Assembly: GCF_900105315.1 (NCBI RefSeq)
Contig: NZ_LT629766.1
Span: forward strand, 2,852,001 to 2,916,000
Length of the DNA stretch: 64,000 nucleotides
From: Brevibacterium siliguriense
Lineage (GTDB): Bacteria; Actinomycetota; Actinomycetes; Actinomycetales; Brevibacteriaceae
Direction of reading: 5' to 3'
How positions within the stretch are numbered: the stretch's first letter is position 1; every line of letters starts with the position of its first letter. Below, piece by piece: positions 17,401-25,572 of the stretch. A program made the translations under genes and the position numbers. A model generated the notes under the pieces. It saw only the letters and a list, made by a program, of their open reading frames with translations, was not told where the DNA came from and did no database searches.

Positions 17401-17593
17401 CGTATTCGTTTGCAACCAGCCAAACCACTCGCTGCGAGATGACGGTGGTCTTTCCGGACCCAGCCCCGGCGGTGACTTTCATCGACTGTGCGGGGTCGGC
17501 TTCGATGATCACCTTCTGCTCCGGGCTGGGCGGGAGGGACTGGGCAGGATCGGCGGCCGTAAGTTCGGCAAGCTTTTCGGCAGTGAAGCGCAT
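14414..17593 (-). CDS. adnB: AdnB: UvrD-type helicase with RecB-like nuclease domain
   Basis: A 1059-residue subunit of the AdnAB double-strand-break resection motor-nuclease, the actinobacterial counterpart of RecBCD/AddAB. The N-terminal UvrD motor is complete: Walker A TAGAGSGKTT (41-50), Walker B VLLDEFQDTS, and AYVAFTRAKKHLW near motif VI. The C-terminal PD-(D/E)XK nuclease is intact: KIDAVF, then VVDWKTSKK, then QLALYR. There is no iron-sulfur cysteine set in this subunit. The ATG overlaps the adnA stop by one base (TGATG), which suggests balanced synthesis of the two subunits. Counterpart Rv3201c. Confidence 0.92.
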   Translation of the reverse strand: MRFTAEKLAELTAADPAQSLPPSPEQKVIIEADPAQSMKVTAGAGSGKTTVISQRVVWLVANEYVSPEEILGLTFTRKAVGELGGRIRVLLSRLRHNLGRGQDLSLPGLDNPTVSTYNSYAASIVSEHGVSIGIEPETVLLDDAAAHALAGNLIDSTPPDEIPGDFSRETMIADIIALAGQMNDHGRDVDEVTDYLEQCLAALVSSKGKPVDPNGRRAKLEAKIRTARLADSYMRAKRRNLAMDFSDQVRFAQRILDEVPAAAEAERARWKIVLLDEFQDTSVAQLKLLRDLFHSTAVTAVGDPRQAIYGWRGASADNMVRFSSDFRDVESLSLSTSWRNDSSILQVANRIAAGLADSKETPLSARDGAGVGEVSVEISSGAHDPDFLTTGLRALTEWFRTVPEGSSKAVLCRKRAHFAPVAAALEAAGFAVHVHGSSGLLTDPFVADLRAVLTAAVDPLAGDAVMRLISGRMLGLGAGDIAGLHTFTRRQTERRTSDRAETATEEVIAEAIDQATIVEGIDELIEVQRVLDQGARSGADKGLLADFQESGLSSQALHRLVRLARALRTTRSGTGTVSSIIRTAMSETGIDSDIWGLSDSLRNLHRASVDAFLSSASQYSATEDKPSITGFLSWLSLMEAHDALSVAEPTTAADAINIMTVHASKGLEFDAVAVPSLVVKDFPTEPRDKEGWMDRTALPYPLRGDRSHLVDFDLREAEFDTKKALDEWIGDFIRPQIADAHEGEERRLAYVAFTRAKKHLWLGAELMGSRANPDGPSPFLTEAIEALGMEVDVPEPAEESAEDRIETTPWPVPRTKQVATAQRAASWVETSPDVSLESLADDPGVIGRFAAQALRIGDRPEAKSATAMPDRLSATALVAWRRDPQGFRTQTLRPIPTPPSRAAEIGTTFHSWVEQHFGQSSIDIGEDEAVRPIDAATIERLQATFSASDFATRRADHVEMSFELVLGRFRVPGKIDAVFITGNHAEVVDWKTSKKPEAAVLEVMKWQLALYRFAILRVHPEITEVTGTFYFVGSDEVVQFNDLPDEDEVVEWLEANDVG

Positions 17594-20500
17594 CAGTTAT
17601 CCTCCAATATCTTCGGGCCGATCGCCGGGCACGATGATCGAACGGGGCATGACTGACACTTCTGCGGCTCCACACGTGCGGGGAAGCTCGCCGCGCGCAT
17701 CCGGCCGGAAACATCGTCGATGAGTTCACGTGCCCATTCGGGGTTCTCGTCGACGTCCAGCGCCGACTGCTCCCGAACTGTGCGGGCAGACTTGCGCAGG
17801 AAGACGAGTTCGGCACCGAACGCGTGCGCGTCGATCTCCTGGTCCTCACCGATCCTGATGGTGCCGGAATTGATCGCTTCCTGGTACACACCCAGCTGGG
17901 CGTGCCGGTCCATCTCCTTGCCGGCGACGACGTTTCTGCCGGTCTTGAAGTCGACGATGCGCAGTCCGCCCTCGACTTCCTCGACTCGGTCGAGGCGGCC
18001 GGTGACCTTCCACTCCCGTCCTTCTCCGTCGACGCCGACCGCATAGACCTGCGCTTCGACCCCGACGAGGCGGCCCGGAGTCTTCTTGATGTAGTCGCCG
18101 AGGCGGTCGGCCATGCTCATCGCCACATCGAATTCCCGTTCGCGTTCCCATTCCGCATCGAATTCCAGAGACCCGAACTCAGCTTCCACAAAGCTTCGGA
18201 TCGCAGAGGTGGGGCCCTCCGGATAGTTCTCGGCGGCAGCGTGGATGATGGTCCCGAGACTCTGCGCCGTCGACATCGGGCGGTCACCGCCATTGCGGGT
18301 GAGGAACCACCGCAGGGAGCAGTCGTTGAACGCTTCGACCTGGGAGGGTGAGACGCGCACCGAATCGGAGTCTGTGAAAAGCGGCTCATTCGTGGTGATG
18401 TCTTCTGCCTCCCGCCACTGCGTCGGTGATTCCACCGTCCGACTTGCATTCGACAGTGCCCGCACCAGCGCCGCCCATGACTGCGTCTCCGAGTCCGGTA
18501 TCGGCGAGCTCTCCGAGTTCTCGGCTGTGGTGCTGTCCGATGCCGCGGTGGCTGACTCGGTGTCGTCGACGTTCGCTGCTGCGGCCGTCTGCAGCAGGTG
18601 AGCACGAGCATGTGCGGCCATCTCCGGCATCGTCAGTGGAGGCAGCTCGTCCTCGTGGGTGATCGCATAGCCGTCGGCTGCATCGGTGTCTTTGGTCGAA
18701 GCGGCGGCGAGCACATCGAAGAACGGTGATGGTTCGGTCTCCGCATCGCTGACTGCGGTGACGAGCACGAGCTCTTGGGCCCGGCTGAGCGCGGTATAGA
18801 ACAGCTCGCCCTCTTCGCGCAGATTCGTCCGTTTCGCATGTGCGTGGTAGCCGGGATCGCCGGTCACCGTCTCACCTGTGGCAAGCACCGCGGTGAGATC
18901 TGTGAGTCCGAGGATTCCGCCACGCAGCTTCGGGTTCGGCCAGACCCCTTCGTTGACTTCAGCGACGATCACCAGAGGCACTCGCACATGGGCCAGCGAG
19001 GACGGGGTGCCCACCAGGACGTGATCGGCGAATCCGGCAGTATCGGCCAGGGAGTCCTGGGCGATGTCCTGTTCGGCGACGATGCCGGCGAACGAACGTG
19101 CGGTGAATCCGCCGCGGTCGGCTATCTTCTCGGCCAGGGCGAACAGTCGCAGCACTGAGTCTAGATAGCCGTTGGTCACCGATTCCGGATCGCGCAGGGC
19201 TTCGGTCTGCCATCTGTCTGCGACCCTGGCCGCGTCCCAGATGCTCCACAGCGCCTGGTGGGGGTCGGTCGTGCCGACCTCCGACGCGGCATGGAGCATC
19301 CGCGAGATGGTTGCCAACCCCTGTGGGGACGATTCGTCGATGGGGCTGCGCAGTGCCTGGGCCAGCGATGCCGTGCTGCTGGGTGCCGGGAACTGTCTGC
19401 GCACGGCTCGCCGGAAGCGCCGGATCTGCACGGGGTCGAGACGGACGTAGATGCTGCCGGCCAGTGACAGGGCGAGTTCGGCGATCGATTCGTCATCGTC
19501 GAAATCCGGAGTTGCCGAGAGCAGGTCCAACAGCGGTGCAGTCGCGGGGTCGACGTTGAGCGGCTGCATCAGGCTGGCGATCGAGACCCCTGAGGCTCGC
19601 AGCTCGTTGGCGATCGCGCGTGCGCTGGAGGAGTTGCGGCAGATGAGTGCGACATCGGACCAGTTATGGCCCTGTTCGACGAAGTTCGTGATCCGTCGGG
19701 CGAGATACCGGTGTCCGGACGCGCTGCCTGCGAACACATGTGTCTCCACGGGAGTCTGGACCGGGGCGGGTGAGGGCGTCTCGGATGGGTCAGTCGGATC
19801 GGCTTCGTCCCCCGCCGGGCGCGGGCGAGGCATGTGTCCGATCGACCAGCGTGTGGTGATCCTGGCACCGAAGCCGTCGATGGCTTCCGCAAATGCCGGA
19901 TCGACATCCCATTGACGCTCAAGGACGACCGTTTCGAAATCTGCGTCGGCCGAGGCTCGATCGATGATCGAAGCGTCGGCACCGTGGAAACGACCGGTCA
20001 CCGTCTCGGGAGAACCGAACAGGGCGATCGCACTCCCCCGGTCGCGCAGCTGTTCGAGGATTCCCCAACTGGCGGCAGGGAAGTCCTGGACGCCGTCGGC
20101 GAGAACCACTGTCGGCACATGGTCAGGAGCAAAGGTCCATGAGCTGCCGGCGGTCACATCGGCAGGCTCGCGGAAGATCTCGAAAGCGGCAAGCGCGAGC
20201 ACCGTCGCGGAGTCGATGCCGCCGTAACCGGGCATGGACATGATGCCCAGATATTCGTCGAGGATTTCGGCAATGGCCTGCCATCGTGGATCGGGGTTGT
20301 CGGTCAGGACACGATCGAGGGCGCCTCGCCCGAAGTCAAAGACGTGCTCCGAGGCCTCCGGCGAAGGGTCCGGCATGCGCATTCCGAAGTCGAATTCCAT
20401 CACTCGATTGAGCGCGTCGCGGACCTCGGTTCGGAACGCCGAGGTGGAGCGCACCTCAGCGGTGATCTCCGGCGGCCATGCCGGTCCACGGGAATGGCCG

Positions 20501-20865
20501 AGTTCGTGACCGGCGAGGAGATCGGCGAGGAACACATCCTGATCGGCTCCGGAGATGAATTCGAGATCTTCGCCGGTCCGCGTCGTATGTGCGGCACGAG
20601 CGATCCCATAGCAGAAGGACGCCAGACTTCGGGCCGGAGCAGAGGACAGCACCGCATCGGCAGGCAGCTGAAGTCGGTTGCGCAGCACATCGGCGTGATC
20701 GCGGTCGGGGGTGAGAACGAGGACGGATGCCGGTTCGATCGTCGACACCAGCTGTGCATAGAGCGATTCGAGCAGAGTCGTCTTCCCGGTTCCCGGCCGC
20801 CCGATGATGTTCAGGCAGCCACCGGAGAACAGGGTGCTGCCCATTCGCCGCGTCATCTCATCCAT
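17593..20865 (-). CDS. adnA: AdnA: helicase-like subunit with Fe-S RecB nuclease domain
   Basis: A 1090-residue partner of AdnB. Walker A is GRPGTGKTT (22-30). The Walker B region reads VVLADGVQDF, lacking the catalytic Glu of DExx, which fits a weak or dead motor. The C-terminal nuclease is complete (GRLDRVEE, IVDFKTGRN, QLGVYQEA). AddB-type iron-sulfur ligands frame it: one Cys in FNDCSLRWFL before the nuclease and three in CQSCPVRSSC at the C-terminus. Two central stretches rich in Pro and Ser are linkers. It is first in the adnAB operon and divergent from a TetR gene. Counterpart Rv3202c. Confidence 0.92.
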   Translation of the reverse strand: MDEMTRRMGSTLFSGGCLNIIGRPGTGKTTLLESLYAQLVSTIEPASVLVLTPDRDHADVLRNRLQLPADAVLSSAPARSLASFCYGIARAAHTTRTGEDLEFISGADQDVFLADLLAGHELGHSRGPAWPPEITAEVRSTSAFRTEVRDALNRVMEFDFGMRMPDPSPEASEHVFDFGRGALDRVLTDNPDPRWQAIAEILDEYLGIMSMPGYGGIDSATVLALAAFEIFREPADVTAGSSWTFAPDHVPTVVLADGVQDFPAASWGILEQLRDRGSAIALFGSPETVTGRFHGADASIIDRASADADFETVVLERQWDVDPAFAEAIDGFGARITTRWSIGHMPRPRPAGDEADPTDPSETPSPAPVQTPVETHVFAGSASGHRYLARRITNFVEQGHNWSDVALICRNSSSARAIANELRASGVSIASLMQPLNVDPATAPLLDLLSATPDFDDDESIAELALSLAGSIYVRLDPVQIRRFRRAVRRQFPAPSSTASLAQALRSPIDESSPQGLATISRMLHAASEVGTTDPHQALWSIWDAARVADRWQTEALRDPESVTNGYLDSVLRLFALAEKIADRGGFTARSFAGIVAEQDIAQDSLADTAGFADHVLVGTPSSLAHVRVPLVIVAEVNEGVWPNPKLRGGILGLTDLTAVLATGETVTGDPGYHAHAKRTNLREEGELFYTALSRAQELVLVTAVSDAETEPSPFFDVLAAASTKDTDAADGYAITHEDELPPLTMPEMAAHARAHLLQTAAAANVDDTESATAASDSTTAENSESSPIPDSETQSWAALVRALSNASRTVESPTQWREAEDITTNEPLFTDSDSVRVSPSQVEAFNDCSLRWFLTRNGGDRPMSTAQSLGTIIHAAAENYPEGPTSAIRSFVEAEFGSLEFDAEWEREREFDVAMSMADRLGDYIKKTPGRLVGVEAQVYAVGVDGEGREWKVTGRLDRVEEVEGGLRIVDFKTGRNVVAGKEMDRHAQLGVYQEAINSGTIRIGEDQEIDAHAFGAELVFLRKSARTVREQSALDVDENPEWARELIDDVSGRMRAASFPARVEPQKCQSCPVRSSCPAIGPKILEDN

Positions 20866-20968
20866 ACTCGTATTCCATCACGGCCCACTGACATGAGACT
20901 TCCCGACCCGCAACCGGCGCGTCGTCGATGCGGACGCCCAGATGCCCGGTGCGTGCCCGGTCTTCGCG

Positions 20969-20974
20969 TAGCAT
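20969..20974 (+). promoter_or_regulatory. -10 element for leaderless TetR gene
   Basis: TAGCAT, six bases before the ATG at 20981, with no Shine-Dalgarno. The 115-base gap is shared with the divergent adnA start. Confidence 0.5.
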
Positions 20975-20980
20975 TGAAGA

Positions 20981-21574
20981 ATGTCGAGTCCACAACAGAG
21001 ATTGCCCCGTGACCAGCGCCGCGACCAACTGGTAGGAGTCGCTCGCTCCGTTTTCGCCACCCGTGGATATCGGACGACATCGATGGACATGATCGCCGAG
21101 GCTGCCGGTGTGTCCAAACCCGTGCTCTATCAGCATTTCGATTCCAAGCAGGATCTCTACCTGGCCCTCATCGATTCCTCGGCGGCGCACCTCGACTCAC
21201 GGCTGGCCGAGGCGCTGGGGTCGACCACCGACCCGCATGAACAGGTGCATGCGACCTACCGCGCCTATTTCGACTTCGTCGTCTCGCACCGCGAAGAGTT
21301 CGTCATCATCTTCAATTCGGATGTCTACGAGCCGAAGGCCGAACAGAGGCTGCGCGCGCTGCGTGAGAGTTCGGCGACTCGGGTCGTCTCGGCCCTGCAG
21401 AACTTCGCACGCCTCACCGACGATGAGGCGCAGCTGCTGTGCCGGGCGCTCATCGGCACCGCCGAGGTCGTGGTCAAGCAGATCGACTCGCAGCGAGGAA
21501 TCGACGCCGACACGGCCGTCGAGCTGCTCACTCAGATGAGTTGGGGCGGTCTGCGGTCGTTCGCCGACCGCTGA
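20981..21574 (+). CDS. TetR-family transcriptional regulator
   Basis: A 197-residue TetR regulator. The N-terminal helix-turn-helix is typical: ARSVFATRGYRTTSMDMIA then GVSKPVLYQHFDSKQDLY. The ligand-binding half is not informative about the inducer. Position matches Rv3208, which lies before the DUF3107 gene in mycobacteria. It is divergent from adnA and could regulate it, itself or the DUF3107 gene; no operator palindrome was identified. The start is set by a -10 hexamer six bases upstream. Confidence 0.85.
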   Translation: MSSPQQRLPRDQRRDQLVGVARSVFATRGYRTTSMDMIAEAAGVSKPVLYQHFDSKQDLYLALIDSSAAHLDSRLAEALGSTTDPHEQVHATYRAYFDFVVSHREEFVIIFNSDVYEPKAEQRLRALRESSATRVVSALQNFARLTDDEAQLLCRALIGTAEVVVKQIDSQRGIDADTAVELLTQMSWGGLRSFADR

Positions 21575-21694
21575 CCAGCCACCGACCCCTCAGCCCTCAG
21601 CGGAATCCGCAGGGAAGAAACCACTGCCTGCTGACGTTAAGCTGAACACAGTCCAAACCGTCATCGGTCACCGAACATCGGCACAAGGAGCACC

Positions 21695-21916
21695 ATGGAA
21701 ATCAAGATCGGCGTCAAGCAGACTCAGCGCGAGATCGTCCTCGAAACGGACGAAGATGCAAAGGCACTCGCAGCACGCGTCGAAGAGAAGATCCAGTCCG
21801 AGGGACTTCTGACCTTCACCGACACGAAGGGTCGTCAGGTCTTTGTGCCCTCCGCATCGCTGGGCTACCTCGAAATCGGAGCCGAGACACAGCGTCGTGT
21901 GGGCTTCAGCGCCTGA
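21695..21916 (+). CDS. DUF3107 family small protein
   Basis: A 73-residue protein of DUF3107 (counterpart Rv3208A/TB9.4). It begins MEIKIGVKQTQREIV and ends GYLEIGAETQRRVGFSA, the two conserved ends of the family. It is a short, highly charged, single-domain protein with ATP-binding suggested for relatives but no known role. AAGGAG lies 6 bases before the ATG, so it has a normal leader, 120 bases after the TetR stop. A very long terminator hairpin follows within 5 bases. Confidence 0.85.
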   Translation: MEIKIGVKQTQREIVLETDEDAKALAARVEEKIQSEGLLTFTDTKGRQVFVPSASLGYLEIGAETQRRVGFSA

Positions 21917-21920
21917 GCTG

Positions 21921-21979
21921 CACGCCTGAACGCCAAGGGCCCCGGTCATAACGACCGGGGCCCTTGGCGTTCAGGCGTG
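21921..21979. terminator. Bidirectional terminator: perfect 27-base inverted repeat
   Basis: Bases 21921-21947 are perfectly complementary to 21953-21979 with a 5-base loop (ATAAC). It starts 5 bases after the DUF3107 stop and lies 60 bases before the end of the convergent ferritin-like gene. There is no U-tract on either side. Its length is exceptional. Confidence 0.8.
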
Positions 21980-22039
21980 GGCTCGTTCGTCCCCTGCGAA
22001 ATCGGAAGTCCGCATCGGCCAAGGTCGTCCGCTGTGGGA

Positions 22040-22672
22040 TCAGGCGACGAGGCCGAGGGCCGACATCCGCTTCGAATGATTCGACGTCACCGACGGGATC
22101 AGTTCGACGACGAGGTCTTCGTCGAGGCCGAGGAACGGGTCGGTCAGAAGGCTGCGTGCCCTCCCCAGGGTCTCAGCGACCAGCTTGCGTCCCCACAGAG
22201 CCAGCCGCGAGGCCAGCTGTGTGTCGACGGCCACTTCGGATGTCAGACGATTGCGCGCATATTCGCTGGCACGTGTATCATCGAGAATTGCAATAGCCAG
22301 GCTGTATCCGGGCTCCGCGAGTTCGTTCACGGCCGTGCGGTAGAAATCATTCATGATTCCGTCGAAGACGAAACCTTTCATGAGGCTTTCGTACCAGTCG
22401 CGAGGACGAGTCCTCTCAGCCAGAGTGCTGAAGGTCGGTTCGAAATGCTGACAGAGCCCGATCACATCCTGGCCCATCTGATCGATGTGATGTGAGAGCT
22501 GTTCGAAGTTCGCGAATGACTGAGAGGCCAGCCGCGCCAGGATGACCTTGTCATCCAGATCCGCTGCGGTCGTCGCGTTTGTGGCCATACGTTCGAAACC
22601 GGTCAGCTCGCCGAACGCCAGAAGTGCGAGCGTTGCAGCATCATTACCGGCCAATGGGACAGAATCGGGCAT
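22040..22672 (-). CDS. Ferritin-like fold protein (MiaE-like), Rv3210c type
   Basis: A 210-residue, all-helical protein corresponding by position and length to Rv3210c, placed by databases in a ferritin-like superfamily related to the tRNA hydroxylase MiaE. Repeated Glu/Asp positions in helices (ELTGFERMA; DWYESLMKGF; FDGIMNDFYR) could bind a di-iron centre, but I cannot assign all ligands. It is divergent from the DEAD-box helicase gene. The start at ATG 22672 has TAGTCT six bases upstream and no ribosome site, so it is probably leaderless. Confidence 0.7.
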   Translation of the reverse strand: MPDSVPLAGNDAATLALLAFGELTGFERMATNATTAADLDDKVILARLASQSFANFEQLSHHIDQMGQDVIGLCQHFEPTFSTLAERTRPRDWYESLMKGFVFDGIMNDFYRTAVNELAEPGYSLAIAILDDTRASEYARNRLTSEVAVDTQLASRLALWGRKLVAETLGRARSLLTDPFLGLDEDLVVELIPSVTSNHSKRMSALGLVA

Positions 22673-22678
22673 AGCTCA

Positions 22679-22684
22679 AGACTA
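22679..22684 (-). promoter_or_regulatory. -10 element for leaderless ferritin-like gene
   Basis: TAGTCT on the minus strand, six bases from the ATG at 22672. Confidence 0.5.
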
Positions 22685-22732
22685 CCGGTTCGCACCATGA
22701 CAAGCGCATACGCGCTAAAAGGAGTTTGGAAT

Positions 22733-24265
22733 ATGGCGGAGACGGAACCGGATTTCGCAGAACTGGGAGTCGCCGGACCGATCGTGGCCTCGCTGGCCTC
22801 GGCAGGAATCACCCACCCCTTCCCCATTCAGGCGCTGACCCTGCCCGTGGCACTGTCGGGCGCCGACATCATCGGGCAGGCGAAGACGGGCACCGGAAAG
22901 ACCCTGGGATTCGGCATTCCCCTGCTCCAGCGCGTCGTCGGCAAGACCGAGGACTCCTCGGTCACCTCCGACCCGGATTCGACTCCCGACAGCGTGGGCG
23001 ATGCCAGGGAGCTGCGGCTGCCCCAGGCCCTCGTCGTCGTTCCCACCCGTGAACTGGCCAAGCAGGTCGCGGCCGATCTCGTCACCGCCTCCGTGCAGCG
23101 TGATATCGACATCATGACGATCTACGGGGGCATGGACTTCGATCCGCAGATCAACCGCCTGAAGTCCGGTGTCGACGTCGTCGTCGGCACGCCCGGTCGC
23201 CTCCTCGATCTCTACGGTCGCAAGGTCCTCAAGCTCCACCGGGTCCGCACCGTCGTGCTCGATGAGGCCGATGAGATGCTCGACCTCGGCTTCCTTCCCG
23301 ATGTGGAGAAGATCATCAACGCCGTGCCCGCGCACCGCCAGACGATGCTGTTCTCCGCGACCATGCCGGGTGCGGTCATCACTCTGGCTCGGCGGTATAT
23401 GAATCAGCCCACTCATATCCGCGCCCAGGATCATGAGGATCTGTCGCTGACGGGCAAGAACACGACGCAGTTCGTCTACCGCGCCCATTCGATGGACAAG
23501 TCCGAGCTCGTCGCCCGCATGCTCCAGGCCGAGGGCCGGGGTCGCACGATCATCTTCACCCGCACCAAACGCACCGCCGACAAGCTGGCCGCCGAGCTCG
23601 AGGATCGCGGCTTCGCGGTCAAGGCCCTCCACGGCGATCTCGGTCAGTCGCAGCGTGAGAAGGCGCTGAAGTCCTTCCGCGACGGAAAGGTCGATGTGCT
23701 CGTGGCCACGGATGTCGCGGCCCGCGGCATCGACATCGACGATGTCACCCATGTCGTGAACTATCAGTGCCCCGAGGATGAGAAGACCTACGTCCATCGC
23801 ATCGGGCGCACCGGTCGCGCCGGCAATTCCGGTGTCGCCATGACCTTGGTCGACTGGGATGACATGCCCCGCTGGCGTCTCATCAACAAGGCTCTCGGCC
23901 TCGATTTCGACGAACCCGCGGAGACCTACTCGACGTCCCCGCACTTCTTCTCCGACCTGGGCATCCCGAAGGGAACCAAAGGCCGACTGCCGCGCCAGCA
24001 CGCCGACGGCGAGGACGAGAAGTCCACCGGTGAGCGCAAGGGCCGTGGGGCCGATCGTCGTGGTTCCGGCCGCGGCCGTTCCGACTCCCGCCGAGGCGGC
24101 TCCTCCGAACGTCGCGATTCCTCGTCGGCAGCCGGTGAGGAGGGCCGCAAACCGCGTCGCCAGCGCAACCGCCGCCGCACCCGCGGAGGCAAGCCCGTCA
24201 ACCGTGCGCAGGGCGGTCAGGCAGGTCAGGGCGGCCATCCGGGCACCGACTCCAGCGAGGACTGA
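22733..24265 (+). CDS. DEAD-box ATP-dependent RNA helicase (RhlE type)
   Basis: A 510-residue DEAD-box helicase. Motifs in order: Q motif PFPIQALTLP, Walker A AKTGTGKT, PTREL, VLDEADEMLD, SAT, then RGIDIDDVTHVVNY and HRIGRTGRAG. The last 110 residues are Arg/Gly/Ser-rich and basic (RRGSGRGRSDSRRGGSSERR), an RNA-binding tail common in cold-shock and ribosome-assembly helicases. ATG 22733 is chosen because AAAGGAG lies 8 bases upstream; an in-frame upstream ATG at 22697 has no site. Counterpart Rv3211 (rhlE). A long terminator follows. Confidence 0.92.
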   Translation: MAETEPDFAELGVAGPIVASLASAGITHPFPIQALTLPVALSGADIIGQAKTGTGKTLGFGIPLLQRVVGKTEDSSVTSDPDSTPDSVGDARELRLPQALVVVPTRELAKQVAADLVTASVQRDIDIMTIYGGMDFDPQINRLKSGVDVVVGTPGRLLDLYGRKVLKLHRVRTVVLDEADEMLDLGFLPDVEKIINAVPAHRQTMLFSATMPGAVITLARRYMNQPTHIRAQDHEDLSLTGKNTTQFVYRAHSMDKSELVARMLQAEGRGRTIIFTRTKRTADKLAAELEDRGFAVKALHGDLGQSQREKALKSFRDGKVDVLVATDVAARGIDIDDVTHVVNYQCPEDEKTYVHRIGRTGRAGNSGVAMTLVDWDDMPRWRLINKALGLDFDEPAETYSTSPHFFSDLGIPKGTKGRLPRQHADGEDEKSTGERKGRGADRRGSGRGRSDSRRGGSSERRDSSSAAGEEGRKPRRQRNRRRTRGGKPVNRAQGGQAGQGGHPGTDSSED

Positions 24266-24293
24266 CCCCTCCGCAGGCGGGACCGCTTCACCG

Positions 24294-24349
24294 CACAGGA
24301 TGAACGAAGGGCTCCGACCACCCGGTCGGGGCCCTTCGTTCATCCTGTG
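24294..24349 (+). terminator. Terminator of the DEAD-box helicase gene
   Basis: Bases 24294-24319 pair with 24324-24349 around a 4-base loop: 26 positions with only one G-U. It lies 28 bases after the helicase stop and is followed by TTCAATT. Confidence 0.8.
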
Positions 24350-24403
24350 TTCAATTGGACCCCCGATCCCGTTCAATTCGGTGATCGATGATGTTCTGAA
24401 CCC

Positions 24404-25570
24404 ATGTCATCGAGTACGAACGAGAGTGAGTCATTGTTCGGTTCACGCCGCTTGGACGACGCGTCCCCCGAAGCTCCCGCCCGGGTCGACCTCTCCCCCG
24501 CGGAGCCGACGACGGCACCTTCGCCGACCGCACAGCCCGAGGCCCCGGCAGCGAAGCCGCGGCCGCCGAAGGCGCATCGTCACGACGTGGACGTCATGCG
24601 AGTGCTCGCCGGACTCACCGTCATGCTCGGCCATTCGGGCGGAGTCCTCATCGGCCGGTCCGAGGTAGGCAGCGATGCTTGGTGGCTCGGCCACCTCGCC
24701 GAGGCGGTCAATCCCTGGGCTGTGCCGATGTTCTTCATGATCGCCGGCTGGGCCGTTCTCGCCGGTGCACCCCCGCGCACCGAAGCGAAGATGTGGGACC
24801 GCATCGTCCGCCATTTCGTTCCGCTGGCCGCCTGGTCGATCATCTTCGTGATCGGGTTCAACCTCCTCGACACCGATGAGGTCGACGTCCGCCATGACCT
24901 CGTCCGCAGCTTCCTCGAGGCCGGACGACCGGCTTTCCACCTGTGGTATCTCTACGCATACATCCCGCTCATCCTCGTCTTCGGCACGCTCGTCCTGTTC
25001 TGGAAGGGTCAGCGACCGTGGAAGCTCGCCGCTCTCGCGATCGTCCTCGCGGGATCGACCGTCTGGGCGCCGTTCGCCCTCGAGATGATCGGCTCGGATC
25101 AGGATGCATGGAAGTGGGGCTTCGCGACCTATCAGGTGGTCTACTTCGTCATCGGGGCCTTCGTCATCCAGCACGCGCAGGAACTGTGCCCGCCGATCTG
25201 GGCGCTGTGCCTGCTCTTCGCGGTCTCGGCGCTCGGCGTGCTGTGGTGGGAGTCGCGACGGTCCTATCCGATCGAGAATGCAAACCCGCTCATCGTCGGC
25301 CTCGCCGTCAGCGTCATTCTCCTCGTCTCGCGCATCCGCCTCGGTGAGAGGACGAAGAAGGTCTTCACGACGATGGCGACGGCATCATTCGGTGCGTTCC
25401 TCGTCCACGTGTTCTTCCTCGAACTCCTCTTCGAGCGCCTCTTCGACGTCGATGCGGCACCGGTGCTGCTCGTCATCCAATATCTGGGTCTTCTCGCCGT
25501 CATGGCCGCCCTGTCCTACGCGCTCAGCTTCGCCTGGGGCAAGCTGCATCTGCGCAGAATCCTCGGCTGA
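24404..25570 (+). CDS. Acyltransferase 3 family membrane protein
   Basis: A 388-residue membrane acyltransferase of the OafA/YrhL (Acyl_transf_3) family. A Pro/Ala-rich cytoplasmic N-terminus of about 60 residues precedes the conserved opening HDVDVMRVLAGLTVMLGHS, where Arg and His form the family signature. About ten transmembrane helices follow. Members O-acylate cell-surface polysaccharides or lipids; the acceptor is not predictable. It is monocistronic: a terminator lies upstream and a convergent PHP gene ends 2 bases after it. Confidence 0.85.
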   Translation: MSSSTNESESLFGSRRLDDASPEAPARVDLSPAEPTTAPSPTAQPEAPAAKPRPPKAHRHDVDVMRVLAGLTVMLGHSGGVLIGRSEVGSDAWWLGHLAEAVNPWAVPMFFMIAGWAVLAGAPPRTEAKMWDRIVRHFVPLAAWSIIFVIGFNLLDTDEVDVRHDLVRSFLEAGRPAFHLWYLYAYIPLILVFGTLVLFWKGQRPWKLAALAIVLAGSTVWAPFALEMIGSDQDAWKWGFATYQVVYFVIGAFVIQHAQELCPPIWALCLLFAVSALGVLWWESRRSYPIENANPLIVGLAVSVILLVSRIRLGERTKKVFTTMATASFGAFLVHVFFLELLFERLFDVDAAPVLLVIQYLGLLAVMAALSYALSFAWGKLHLRRILG

Positions 25571-25572
25571 GC

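Noticed and set aside
22715-24376. A 553-residue open frame on the minus strand opposite the DEAD-box helicase
   Set aside because: It is a codon-bias shadow of the helicase, has no domain, no start signal, and runs through the terminator.
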